Source of the DNA: JAJKIP01 sp037200685
GTDB lineage: Bacteria > Bacteroidota > Bacteroidia > Chitinophagales > Chitinophagaceae
Assembly: GCA_037200685.1 (NCBI GenBank)
Contig: JBBCIG010000006.1
Span: forward strand, 21,483-85,482
Length of the DNA stretch: 64,000 nucleotides
Direction of reading: 5' to 3'
Part shown: positions 1-8,424 of the stretch, in pieces
Layout: each line of letters opens with the position of its first letter
How positions within the stretch are numbered: position 1 is the first letter of the stretch
Position numbers and translations under genes: made by a program
Notes under the pieces: model-generated
Databases searched by the model: none
What the model saw: the letters and a program-made list of their open reading frames with translations, nothing else
What the model was told of the DNA's origin: nothing

Positions 1-120
1 GGTAATATAAGGCAAGATTCATTTGAGAAAATAATAAATAGCGAAAAAAGCTATACTCTTCAGGAAGGAGCTTGATATGGATGCAAACCAGACCTGTGTG
101 AAATGTGTGTGTTACCTTAA
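1..120 (+). pseudogene. C-terminal end of a probable SPASM-type radical SAM protein, with an in-frame stop
   Basis: The first frame reads GNIRQDSFEKIINSEK and, after an in-frame TGA at 73-75, continues as KPDLCEMCVLP before a TAA. The G-N-I-R...S-x-E-x-I-x-N-S stretch followed about 20 residues later by KPDLCxxC is the usual end of SPASM-domain radical SAM proteins, where the last cysteines bind an auxiliary iron-sulfur cluster. Only the C-terminus lies in the window, so the substrate cannot be inferred. The TGA sits in the same frame as both halves, so a substitution explains it better than an indel. The match is from memory of the family pattern. Confidence 0.4.
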
Positions 121-211
121 TCTGCCACCTGCTCAAAGATGCTTTAGAAGGGAAATAATCATTAGGTGCAACGCAGAATAAAAATCTGTTGTCAGGTGGG
201 TAAAGTAAAGG

Positions 212-737
212 ATGAAAGTATATTTTGTTATTATGATGATGGTTACTCTTGCCGCTTGTAATAAAGAAAAGCTGGCCGAAGTAAATGATTTTCAAATTGC
301 CCAGCACGCTGCCTGGACTACTGAGCCTTTTAAAACCGATTACACCATACAATTCCCTCCCGGTTACGCAGGAGGTGATGAATCGTTTTGAAGGAAATAT
401 TTTTGATAAACGAGATAATGATTTGACCTTTTTCTGGGTATTTCTATTCCAACTCATTGTTTTGTTTTGATTTCAGGACACGTTATTTAATGTTCAGCAA
501 TCAACCCTGCAAGCTATTTTCTTTAATGATCCCGTGCCTGTTAACCTTGGTAAGAGAATCGAATTCACAGATAATGGCGAAACAATAGGTATATTTTACC
601 ACAACGAGGCTGATGTGTCTTTCGGAAGATTATTCTGGAAGGATAACAGTTTTTTTAAAGAAGCCCTTGATGTTAGGTACAAGAAGCAGGACCAGCAGGA
701 AATCATTGATATAATAAAAACAATAAAAAAGAAGTGA
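212..737 (+). CDS. Small lipoprotein of unknown function, frameshifted
   Basis: ATG at 212 opens a signal peptide with a lipobox (MVTLAAC, Cys near residue 16), which predicts a lipid-anchored periplasmic or outer-membrane protein. The frame stops at 389, but coding sense continues in a second frame (MNRFEGNIFDKR, about 379-415) and in a third that runs to 737 (QDTLFNVQQSTLQAIFF, then NLGKRIEF and a Lys-rich end). At least two indels are needed to give a protein of roughly 175 residues. I recognise no family. It sits between the SPASM fragment and the B12 radical SAM gene on the same strand, so it may belong to that locus. Confidence 0.5.
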
Positions 738-845
738 TTCCAGGGTAGAATACCCCCGATGTTTTTGGCTTTACCGGCTCAGGGCAAAGCAACTTTGCCT
801 TTTAAATTTGCGTTGAGAATATCACTAAGTTATCGGGTGATATTC

Positions 846-2312
846 ATGAATAAAATTCTTTTTTCCCACTCTTATTTCCTTCGCTTTGACCCAAAACAAT
901 GGGCGACAGGTCAACCCTATGCGCCTATCGGTACTTTATACGCAGCGTCCTTAATGAGGGAGAACGGTTATTCCGTTTCTTTTTTTGATACAATGTTTTC
1001 AAATAGTTCCCTGGATATTGTAAAGGAGCTGGAAACGCATCCTGATTTTTTTGTACTCTACGATGATGGCTTCAATTACCTCACCAAGATGTGCCTGACC
1101 AATATGCGTGAAGCTGCCTTTGAAATGATACAGTTTGCGAAACGGCAAGGATGTACCGTTATCATTTCAAGCTCTGATGCAACGGATCATTTTGAAAAGT
1201 ATTTAGAAAAGGGCGCCGATTACATAATACTTGGTGAAGCGGAAATAACATTGCTGGAATTAGTGAATGCAATTAAATCAGGTAAACAAGATATTTTATC
1301 AATACCGGGGCTTGCGTTTAAGCACAATGACTGTGTGATTAAAACGGTTAAGAGAAATGTATTAAAAGAACTGGATAGTTTGCCTTTGCCTGCCTGGGAC
1401 TTAGTTGATATAAAACCTTATAGGGAAATGTGGTTAAGGCATCATGGTTATTTTTCATTGAACATAGCTACTACAAGAGGTTGCCCTTTTAAATGTAACT
1501 GGTGCGCCAAACCTATATATGGTAACCGTTATAACTCAAGATCGCCGCAGCATGTTATTAAAGAATTAAAAATGCTGGAGGAAATGTTTGGCTTCGATCA
1601 CATTTGGTTTTGCGACGACATTTTTGGTTTAACCCCGGGTTGGGTGAATACGTTTGCGGATTTTATTAAGCAGGAGAAATTATCATTTAAATTTAAGATA
1701 CAGGCGAGGGTCGATCTTCTATTGCAGGAAAATTATATTAAAGATCTCGCAAGAGCGGGTTGTGATAATATATGGATGGGTGCAGAAAGCGGATCACAAA
1801 AGATACTCGATGCGATGGACAAAGGAACAACGATTGAACAGATCTATCAATCTTCGGCATTGATAAGAAAGCACGGCATGAAACCATCTTTTTTTGTTCA
1901 ATTCGGCTATCCAGGCGAAACAAAGGAAGATATAAGGAAAACGATCGGTATGATTAATGAACTATTACCGCATGAAATTGGCATTTCAGTTTCCTATCCG
2001 CTGCCCGGTACGTTATTCTTTGAAAAAGTAAAAGCCGACCTGAAAGAGAAAACGAACTGGACCGATTCGGATGAACTGGCATTGATGTTTCGTAATACTT
2101 ACCAACCGGCATTTTATAAACAACTGCACCGTTATGTTCACATGAATTATCGTTCTCACGTTGCCTGGAAGAATTTGAAGCAGGTCTTCCAAAAACCTGC
2201 TTCGGTTTCTTCATATACATTAAAGAAAGCGGCCTCCTTACTTTATTATATACCTGCAGGCATGGTAGCTAAGTTGAAACTTCACTCACTTCAAAAAACC
2301 GGTATGTCTTGA
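846..2312 (+). CDS. Cobalamin-binding-domain radical SAM protein (B12-rSAM)
   Basis: About 488 residues from ATG 846; an in-frame start at 759 would only add 29 unconserved residues. The N-terminal ~150 residues resemble a B12-binding Rossmann domain (GTLYAASLMRENGYSVSFFD, then an IILGEAE segment). A radical SAM core follows, with the cluster motif TTRGCPFKCNWC (Cys-x3-Cys-x2-Cys) near residue 218, and a C-terminal GYPGETKEDI-type barrel segment. Family members methylate, rearrange or cyclise unactivated carbons; the substrate here is unknown. The stop codon overlaps the TTG start of the next gene, a methyltransferase, so the two are probably translated together. Neighbouring sugar-phosphate transferase and nucleotidyltransferase genes hint at a glycan or secondary-metabolite locus. 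Confidence 0.85.
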   Translation: MNKILFSHSYFLRFDPKQWATGQPYAPIGTLYAASLMRENGYSVSFFDTMFSNSSLDIVKELETHPDFFVLYDDGFNYLTKMCLTNMREAAFEMIQFAKRQGCTVIISSSDATDHFEKYLEKGADYIILGEAEITLLELVNAIKSGKQDILSIPGLAFKHNDCVIKTVKRNVLKELDSLPLPAWDLVDIKPYREMWLRHHGYFSLNIATTRGCPFKCNWCAKPIYGNRYNSRSPQHVIKELKMLEEMFGFDHIWFCDDIFGLTPGWVNTFADFIKQEKLSFKFKIQARVDLLLQENYIKDLARAGCDNIWMGAESGSQKILDAMDKGTTIEQIYQSSALIRKHGMKPSFFVQFGYPGETKEDIRKTIGMINELLPHEIGISVSYPLPGTLFFEKVKADLKEKTNWTDSDELALMFRNTYQPAFYKQLHRYVHMNYRSHVAWKNLKQVFQKPASVSSYTLKKAASLLYYIPAGMVAKLKLHSLQKTGMS

Positions 2313-3133
2313 TTACTGCAAGCGATAAACTAAATGAAGGACTGGCAGCGATAGCGTTTGATAAACAGGCACCCATTTTTGACGATTTGTATTCTCCCGA
2401 TCTTATTATTCAGTATAAACGGGAAAGGGTGAGGGAACATGTAGAAAGATTTATTCAGCCCGCAAGTTCGATCCTGGAATTAAATGCGGGTACTGGCGAA
2501 GATGCTATCTATTTCGCAAATAAAGGGCATTATGTTCATGCTACAGACATATCCGCCGGAATGCTTGACAAATTAAAGAGAAAGGTAAAAGAACAAAAGG
2601 CAGAAGAGAATATTACAATCGAAGAATGTTCATTTACCGAATTGATACAACTGAAAAAGAAAGGTCCTTATGATTACCTGTTCTCCAATTTTGCGGGCTT
2701 AAATTGCACGAATCAATTAGAAAAAGTTTTGGCGTCTTTTTCTTTCCTGGTAAAACCCGGCGGTTTTGTTACATTGGTAATGCTGCCAAAATTTTGCCTC
2801 TGGGAATTTTTATTACTTATAAAAGGAAAATTCAGAACAGCTTTTCGTCGCTTTGCGGGAAAGAAAGGTGCCAGGGCGCATATTGAAGGCGAATATTTCC
2901 GTTGCTGGTATTATAACCCCTCATTTATTAAACGAATTTTGAAAAAGGGTTTTGAAACAATGTCTATTGAAGGTTTGTGTAGCATTGTTCCGCCTTCTTA
3001 TATGGAGGATTTTGGGTTAAAGTATCCCGGTCTTTTTCAATTTCTAAAAAAGAAAGAGAATAAATGGAAATCTAAATGGCCGTGGAAAGTAATAGGCGAT
3101 TACTATATTATTACATTAAAGAGGAAAACCTGA
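2309..3133 (+). CDS. Class I SAM-dependent methyltransferase
   Basis: 274 residues. Motif I of the Rossmann-fold methyltransferases is visible as ILELNAGTGEDAIYFA near residue 53, followed by the acidic end of strand 2 (VHATDIS) and a motif IV-like segment (YDYLFSNFAGLN). The start is TTG at 2309, four bases inside the end of the radical SAM gene; this overlap argues for translational coupling and for this start rather than an internal one. The C-terminal half (CWYYNPSFIKRIL, then a region ending WKVIGDYYIITLKRK) is typical of small-molecule methyltransferases. Substrate unknown; it may act on the product of the B12 radical SAM enzyme. Confidence 0.8.
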   Translation: MITASDKLNEGLAAIAFDKQAPIFDDLYSPDLIIQYKRERVREHVERFIQPASSILELNAGTGEDAIYFANKGHYVHATDISAGMLDKLKRKVKEQKAEENITIEECSFTELIQLKKKGPYDYLFSNFAGLNCTNQLEKVLASFSFLVKPGGFVTLVMLPKFCLWEFLLLIKGKFRTAFRRFAGKKGARAHIEGEYFRCWYYNPSFIKRILKKGFETMSIEGLCSIVPPSYMEDFGLKYPGLFQFLKKKENKWKSKWPWKVIGDYYIITLKRKT

Positions 3134-4081
3134 TCAGGAAAGTTTTAATACTGTTAATTTTTCTTCATAAATAGACAAAACTTTTTCCTGGAAGGCGCCG
3201 GGGTTAGAAAAGGCGAAATGTTTACCGGTTATCAATCCCATTGTTAATCCTTTTTTATTTCGCAATCCTTTTTCTTCTTTTCTTTTCCAGCGCAGCGAGG
3301 TTAGCTGCATCAGGTAATTATCAAGCCGGTTGCTTAATTTATTCTCTGCGATCCATTCAATTATTTTTTTTAACCACATTGTTTTTGGGTCTTTTTTCTT
3401 TTGTTGTCTTGCATCACAACAGGGCAGCCAATCATCCGCCCAGCTATTCGCCTCTAAAAAATCCAGCAAAGTTTGACTGCCATTTACCGGCAAAAGTGTT
3501 TTAATTTCCGTTGCCGTAAAGATGTTTTTATCTTTTATCAGCAGGCATTCTTCGTCTATATAATAATTCATGCAATAAAAATGCTGCTTTCCAAACAGGA
3601 AAGTTATTTTCTTAAACAAATGCATCAGGGTTCTTGCCATCCAAAGCCTGTTCTTTTTGGTAATAATAAAAAAATCTATATCCGCTTTTTCATCAGCGAA
3701 ATTCTTGGATAACGATCCTGATATGCCAACTGCTCTTACAAAGGGAAAACCATATAGAAATCTTCCAATTTTTGCGGCTTTTAGTAATAGATGTTGCGCT
3801 CTCTTATTTCCCTGCTTTCTCCGGTGACCAAGTAAGGGGTTGTTTTGTAAAGAATAAAAACTATTATGAAGAAAAATAATTCTATCAGATACCAGTTGCT
3901 GTAACAGCGTTTCCAGTTTATTTTGCGGAATGCTGGTTTCCAGGAACTGCTGTATTTCTTCTTTGATAAGAGGATAATTAAAAATATCAAAATAAGCCAG
4001 TGTTTTTAAAATACTGCTTTTGCCGTAATCAACTACAGACAGCGATTTGGTTTCAATCTTTGTTTGTAATGTCTGAATCAT
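3134..4081 (-). CDS. Nucleotidyltransferase-fold protein
   Basis: About 315 residues from ATG 4081 (a TTG at 4102 would add seven residues). The centre carries the polymerase-beta-type signature GISGSLSKNFADEKADIDFF: a Gly-Ser pair followed about 11 residues later by Asp-x-Asp, the metal-binding aspartates of NTP_transf_2 enzymes. The N-terminal part looks like a winged-helix region (TLAYFDIFNYPLIKEEIQQFL), an arrangement common in Bacteroidota proteins encoded near exopolysaccharide or radical SAM clusters. It is convergent with the methyltransferase and divergent from the sugar transferase. Substrate unknown. Confidence 0.65.
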   Translation of the reverse strand: MIQTLQTKIETKSLSVVDYGKSSILKTLAYFDIFNYPLIKEEIQQFLETSIPQNKLETLLQQLVSDRIIFLHNSFYSLQNNPLLGHRRKQGNKRAQHLLLKAAKIGRFLYGFPFVRAVGISGSLSKNFADEKADIDFFIITKKNRLWMARTLMHLFKKITFLFGKQHFYCMNYYIDEECLLIKDKNIFTATEIKTLLPVNGSQTLLDFLEANSWADDWLPCCDARQQKKKDPKTMWLKKIIEWIAENKLSNRLDNYLMQLTSLRWKRKEEKGLRNKKGLTMGLITGKHFAFSNPGAFQEKVLSIYEEKLTVLKLS

Positions 4082-4157
4082 TAATTGATAATTAATAAGC
4101 AACCTTTCTCTTCCTTTAGCCGATTAAAATTTCAAAGTTTTACCCGAAACATTAACC

Positions 4158-4886
4158 GTGTTACCATCCAATCTTCATACTGTTCGCCACGGCGCCATTG
4201 CATCATCGCCTGTTGAAAAATTGCCGTCTATTGAACTGAACGTAATTCAATACAGCCTCGTTGCCAGGAGAAAAAAGTATTTCTTTTTTAAAAGGGCCTT
4301 TGATATTGTCTTTTCTTTCATTTTTATAATAACAATATTGAGCTGGTTATTACCGCTTGTCGCATTGTTAATTAAGTTGAATTCACGAGGCCCGGTTTTT
4401 TTTATTCAGAAACGGGTAGGCAAAGAAGGAAAGCTTTTTCCCTGTATAAAATTCCGCACTATGGTAAAGAATGAAGAAGCGGATGAAAAGCCAGCGGAAA
4501 AAAATGACGAAAGAATAACTTCTCTGGGAAGGGTACTGAGAAGGACCAATATAGACGAACTGCCACAGTTTTTCAATGTGTTACTCGGCGATATGAGCAT
4601 AGTAGGGCCCCGGCCTCATATGGTAACAGATTGTATTCGTTTTTCTTTTGTTATACCTTCTTATTCTATCAGGAATGTCGTTCGCCCTGGTATTACAGGT
4701 TGGGCGCAGGTAAAAGGATACCACGGGCCGACTACTGGTTATGAAAGTATCAATAGCCGCTATTCCTACGATAAAATGTATGTGGAAAAAGTGAATGCTA
4801 TTTTAGATACAAGGATTATTCTTAAAACATTTGCCGCTGCTATTAATAATATAGGTAATACTGTGTTTTTTAAAATCAATAAGTGA
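4158..4886 (+). CDS. Undecaprenyl-phosphate sugar-phosphate transferase (WcaJ-like, short form)
   Basis: 242 residues from a GTG start. One hydrophobic segment (about residues 47-70) precedes the catalytic bacterial sugar transferase domain: KLNSRGPVFFIQKRVGK, CIKFRTM, RRTNIDELPQFFNVLLGD, MSIVGPRPH and RPGITGWAQVKG are all present. Such enzymes load the first sugar phosphate onto the lipid carrier at the inner face of the membrane, starting a polysaccharide or glycan repeat. The long four-helix N-terminal region of WcaJ/WbaP proteins is absent, so this is the PglC-like minimal form. It starts about 75 bp from the divergent nucleotidyltransferase gene. No other glycosyltransferase follows, so the glycan locus here is incomplete or dispersed. 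Confidence 0.9.
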   Translation: MLPSNLHTVRHGAIASSPVEKLPSIELNVIQYSLVARRKKYFFFKRAFDIVFSFIFIITILSWLLPLVALLIKLNSRGPVFFIQKRVGKEGKLFPCIKFRTMVKNEEADEKPAEKNDERITSLGRVLRRTNIDELPQFFNVLLGDMSIVGPRPHMVTDCIRFSFVIPSYSIRNVVRPGITGWAQVKGYHGPTTGYESINSRYSYDKMYVEKVNAILDTRIILKTFAAAINNIGNTVFFKINK

Positions 4887-4887
4887 T

Positions 4888-6195
4888 TCAACTTGTAAGA
4901 GCAGTTGCTTCTTTCTCGGATGCAGCGTAAGCATGTAACTCTTCATTCTTATGCAATGGCCCCATTAAAAAGAGAATGATAAAGACACCGATCAAGGCGA
5001 TGATGCCATAACCAACGAACACATAGTTATAAGCCGCAGTATAATTTACACTCTTAGAAACTTTTGATACAATATTTCCTGTGACTGATTGAAAAACAGC
5101 GCCGCCCAAACCCGCGCCGACACAAGCCAACCCCCAAACAGATGCCGCTGACGTTTTAGGAACTACATCCGCAGGGTAGGCGAGTGAGTTGGCATTATAG
5201 GCTGTAAAACCAAAGCCTGAAATACCAAAAACAATAAGCGCCGTGATGGGAGTGGTGATAATAAGTGGCGCCAACAAAAGCGGTAACCCCATAATTATAC
5301 CAGCTATGGCAACTGAAAGTTTCCTTGCTTTTGGAATCGGTACGCCACGTTTAATAATAAACTGTGTAAAATATCCGCCGACGAGATTTCCTATATCTGC
5401 TATTACAAAAGGGAAGATCGCAAACCAGCCAATCTGTTTTATATTCCAATGATAAACATCCGCCAGGTACCTTCCCATCCAGATGGAAACAAAATACCAC
5501 ACGGGGTCCATGAATATTTTTGAAAGCGTAAAGGTGAGAACGAAACGTGTTTTCAAAAGTTTTAACGGCGGAATGACCCTTGCTTTAATTTGTTTCGTTG
5601 AACTGGCCGGCGTATAATAACTAAACCAAAAGACCACCAGCCACAAATAACCAAAAGCAGCTAAAATAACAAAAGTGTATTGCCATCCGTAATGAAGACT
5701 GAGGTAAGCTACTAATGGAGGAACAACAATAGCCCCTAATGCGGCGCCACTATTAAATATTCCCGATGCAGTGGATCGTTCATGCGGCGGAAACCATTCC
5801 GCTGTTAACCGTATGGCCGCAGGCCAGTTGCCTGCTTCACCAATTCCTAAAAGAAATCTGCATATACCGAATTGCAATGGAGTGATGACGAATGCATGTA
5901 ATAATCCGGCCGTTGTCCAGAAAGCCATACACAATGAATAGCCCAATCTTGTTCCTAATCTATCAATCACAAATCCTGAAAATGCATTGGAGATCATGTA
6001 AGCGATGAAGAAAGCGGTGCCCAGGTATCCAAATGCCTTAGTTGGTATTAGTTCACGTAACGGCCCATCGGCGCTTAAATAATTAAAAGATAAACGATGG
6101 ACATAATTCAACACCGTAGCGAAGAAAGCAAATCCCACCATCACCCATCGCATCCGCGATAGCTTCTCTGAAGGTGAACCAGGAGTGATGGTCAT
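4888..6195 (-). CDS. MFS sugar-acid transporter (ACS/ExuT type)
   Basis: About 435 residues from ATG 6195 (an upstream TTG at 6204 adds three). Roughly twelve membrane segments and MFS signatures are seen: FVIDRLGTRLGYSLC after helix 2, CRFLLGIGEAGNWPAA in helix 4 and WFPPHERSTASGIFNSG. The GEAGNWPAA...WFP pattern is typical of the anion:cation symporter subfamily, which includes hexuronate, galactonate and glucarate carriers. It is the last gene of a four-gene operon with an enolase-type dehydratase and an AraD1-type protein, which supports transport of a sugar acid. It lies 31 bp after the AraD1 gene. The exact substrate cannot be read from the sequence. Confidence 0.85.
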   Translation of the reverse strand: MTITPGSPSEKLSRMRWVMVGFAFFATVLNYVHRLSFNYLSADGPLRELIPTKAFGYLGTAFFIAYMISNAFSGFVIDRLGTRLGYSLCMAFWTTAGLLHAFVITPLQFGICRFLLGIGEAGNWPAAIRLTAEWFPPHERSTASGIFNSGAALGAIVVPPLVAYLSLHYGWQYTFVILAAFGYLWLVVFWFSYYTPASSTKQIKARVIPPLKLLKTRFVLTFTLSKIFMDPVWYFVSIWMGRYLADVYHWNIKQIGWFAIFPFVIADIGNLVGGYFTQFIIKRGVPIPKARKLSVAIAGIIMGLPLLLAPLIITTPITALIVFGISGFGFTAYNANSLAYPADVVPKTSAASVWGLACVGAGLGGAVFQSVTGNIVSKVSKSVNYTAAYNYVFVGYGIIALIGVFIILFLMGPLHKNEELHAYAASEKEATALTS

Positions 6196-6226
6196 GGCAA
6201 ACAATATTTATGAAGAAACCGATTTT

Positions 6227-7240
6227 TTAAAATGACTTCACCTTCACCAGCTTGTCTTCTTCCTTTATTATTTTAACGGGATTTTGCAAAGCCCTTCCCA
6301 TTCCGTTCCATTGCACACGCATCAGGTCGCCATCCTGTAATTTTATTCCATTTCCAAAGCTGAAAGCATCAGCGCCATAGAAATGAACATGCGCCTGTAA
6401 AGGAATGCGGTGGCCTTTATATTTAAATTGATGATGCTCGATATTTTCTAAACTATGCGACATATTCTTTTCACCCGTCTTCACATCGCTTGTCCAAATT
6501 GTTTCTTCTTTTCGCATAACACTAACCGTACCTTCAAAGGCTTCAAAATCCTTGCTGATTACTAATTCAGGCCCAATAGAACATTGACGTAATTTTGATG
6601 GTGCCAGGTACAAATAGTTTTTCTTTTCCATGATATGATCAGAAAATTCATTGCCCGTGGTAAATCCTATTCGCCAGGGCTGGCCTTCTTCATCGATTAG
6701 ATACACACCTGCCAATTCCGGCTCTTCGCCGCCGTCATCTCCGTATGAAGGAACTTCCAGCACTTCGCCATGCGCTTTCAATGTGGAGCCAGTTCCTTTA
6801 TAAAACCATTCGGGCTGAACGCCGATCTTTCCTTTTCCAGGAAAGCCGCCTTCCACGCCCCATTGATATATCTTCATACTATCGGTTAATTTATTTTCTC
6901 CCGATGCATGCATTACCTGCCTGTTCAATGCGCTGTTCTTATGTGTTAATCCTGTTCCTGAAATGATGCAGCCGAAAGAACTGCCGGGATGATCAAATGA
7001 AGGCAACAACTTCCATTCGCTTTGCCCATTATAAATTTCATCGTAACCTAACTTCTCATTAGATAAATTAGATGGTATGAGATTTTCCAGCTTTGTCCTC
7101 GTTTGAATAGCTTTTAAGGCCATGTCGTAAATCGACCGGAAGTCGTTTAAAAGCACCAGCGAAGGTTCATTCACCAGCGCTATTTTTCTGCCGAGCCTTG
7201 CATGGGTCAATTGCACCAAACGCAATTTTTCTTTATCCAT
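6227..7240 (-). CDS. AraD1/GguC-type fumarylacetoacetate hydrolase family protein
   Basis: 337 residues. The N-terminus (LRLVQLTHARLGRKIALVNE) and the body with GCIISGTGLTHK, EWFYKGTGSTLKAHG and LAGVYLIDEEGQPWRIGFT match the AraD1/GguC branch of the FAH superfamily. The acidic metal ligands of the fold probably lie in the GEEPELAGVY segment near residue 165. Relatives act on 2-keto-3-deoxy sugar acids or are found next to enzymes that make them; the reaction of this branch is less certain than its fold. It is encoded 11 bp after the enolase-superfamily dehydratase, whose product would be a 2-keto-3-deoxy acid, so hydration or cleavage of that product is the likely role. Confidence 0.8.
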   Translation of the reverse strand: MDKEKLRLVQLTHARLGRKIALVNEPSLVLLNDFRSIYDMALKAIQTRTKLENLIPSNLSNEKLGYDEIYNGQSEWKLLPSFDHPGSSFGCIISGTGLTHKNSALNRQVMHASGENKLTDSMKIYQWGVEGGFPGKGKIGVQPEWFYKGTGSTLKAHGEVLEVPSYGDDGGEEPELAGVYLIDEEGQPWRIGFTTGNEFSDHIMEKKNYLYLAPSKLRQCSIGPELVISKDFEAFEGTVSVMRKEETIWTSDVKTGEKNMSHSLENIEHHQFKYKGHRIPLQAHVHFYGADAFSFGNGIKLQDGDLMRVQWNGMGRALQNPVKIIKEEDKLVKVKSF

Positions 7241-7251
7241 AGATAAATTAA

Positions 7252-8421
7252 TTATTCAATGATCGTAAAATGTTCGAGTCCTTTTGTTTTTAATGTAAGG
7301 CCTACGCCGGGTCTATGATCGTCCAGTTGCAGCTTACCATTTTCTGCTATGGCTTCCCCATCGAAGATATACCAGAACATTTCATTGCCTACTTCAATTT
7401 CTGTTTGCGGAAAATATTCAGCCATCGGTGAAGCAAACGAACTCATCACGACATGCAAGTTGTGCATTTGCCCGCCATGCGGAATCACTTCTACGCCATG
7501 TGCCAGCGCCATCGCACATATTTTTTGCGCTTCTGTAAATCCACCAACCCTGTTGGTGTCAAATTGAAAAATATCCAAGGCATCCGCCTGCAGCAGATCA
7601 TGAAAACCATAGCGGGTATATTCATGTTCGCCACCGGAAAGCGGGATAGAAGTATTTTTTTTCAACTTGGAAAAATTATGAATTTCATCAGGCAACAATA
7701 ATTCTTCCGCCCAGCGAAGGTTATACGGTTCTAATAATTTCAGGAATTGTTTTGCATATGCATAATTAAAACCCATGTAAGCTTCCAGCATAATATTTAT
7801 ATCATCACCCACCGTATCCCGCACCACCTTTACCATTTCTACATTTTTCTTCATTCCTTTCATTCCTTCGGTAATCGGGTAGCCGCAACGTAATTTCATG
7901 CCGGTGAAACCTTCCGCTTTATAATGTGCGGCTTCGGCTTGTAAGCTATCTAAATCTCTTGTGTACAAACGGCTGTAATACGTTTCGATAAAAGCTTTGG
8001 TTCTTCCACCCATCAGTATAAACACGGGTTGGTTCATCACTTTTCCTTTGATATCCCATAAAGCGATATCCAGTGCGCTGATCGCAGCGATTACTGCCCC
8101 TTTTCTTCCATAAGCGACACTGGAGCGGTACATTTTTTCATACAGGTATTCCGTGTTCAGCGGGTTCTCATTTATCAATAAAGAACCCAGCTTGCTGTCA
8201 ATTATTTTTTTGGTCACATCGGGGCACAAACCTGCATTGCCAATACCGGTATGGCCTTCATCCGTTTCAATCTCTACTACCAGCCAGCTAAAAAAACGAA
8301 ATGGCGCCTGTGAATCATCCTGGAAAGGCAAGAAGCTGAGGGGTGTTGCGAAAATAGTGTCACTTGTTTTTACCGGCCCTTTCCATTGATATAACTTAGT
8401 CCTGATCTTTGTTATTTTCAT
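7252..8421 (-). CDS. Enolase-superfamily sugar-acid dehydratase (mandelate racemase/rhamnonate dehydratase-like)
   Basis: 389 residues with the usual two parts: an N-terminal capping domain (SALDIALWDIKGKVMNQPVF) and a C-terminal barrel. Superfamily residues are in place: ML-Glu near residue 210, AEEL and GGEHEYT as second and third metal ligands, QFDTNRVGG for the Asp of the His-Asp dyad and IPHGG for the catalytic His. The C-terminal pattern resembles L-rhamnonate dehydratase. The first ligand is Glu where Asp is usual. The enzyme would dehydrate an aldonate to a 2-keto-3-deoxy acid. It lies 3 bp from the SGNH esterase gene upstream and 11 bp from the AraD1 gene downstream, clearly one operon. 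L-rhamnonate, L-fuconate or a related acid is possible. Confidence 0.85.
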   Translation of the reverse strand: MKITKIRTKLYQWKGPVKTSDTIFATPLSFLPFQDDSQAPFRFFSWLVVEIETDEGHTGIGNAGLCPDVTKKIIDSKLGSLLINENPLNTEYLYEKMYRSSVAYGRKGAVIAAISALDIALWDIKGKVMNQPVFILMGGRTKAFIETYYSRLYTRDLDSLQAEAAHYKAEGFTGMKLRCGYPITEGMKGMKKNVEMVKVVRDTVGDDINIMLEAYMGFNYAYAKQFLKLLEPYNLRWAEELLLPDEIHNFSKLKKNTSIPLSGGEHEYTRYGFHDLLQADALDIFQFDTNRVGGFTEAQKICAMALAHGVEVIPHGGQMHNLHVVMSSFASPMAEYFPQTEIEVGNEMFWYIFDGEAIAENGKLQLDDHRPGVGLTLKTKGLEHFTIIE

Positions 8422-8424
8422 TTT

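Noticed and set aside
77..181. A 34-codon Cys-rich ORF preceded by a good ribosome-binding site (GGAAGGAG), resembling a peptide precursor next to radical SAM genes
   Set aside because: The other frame reads KPDLCEMCVLP, a typical SPASM C-terminus that accounts for the Cys codons. The peptide frame is more likely a shadow.
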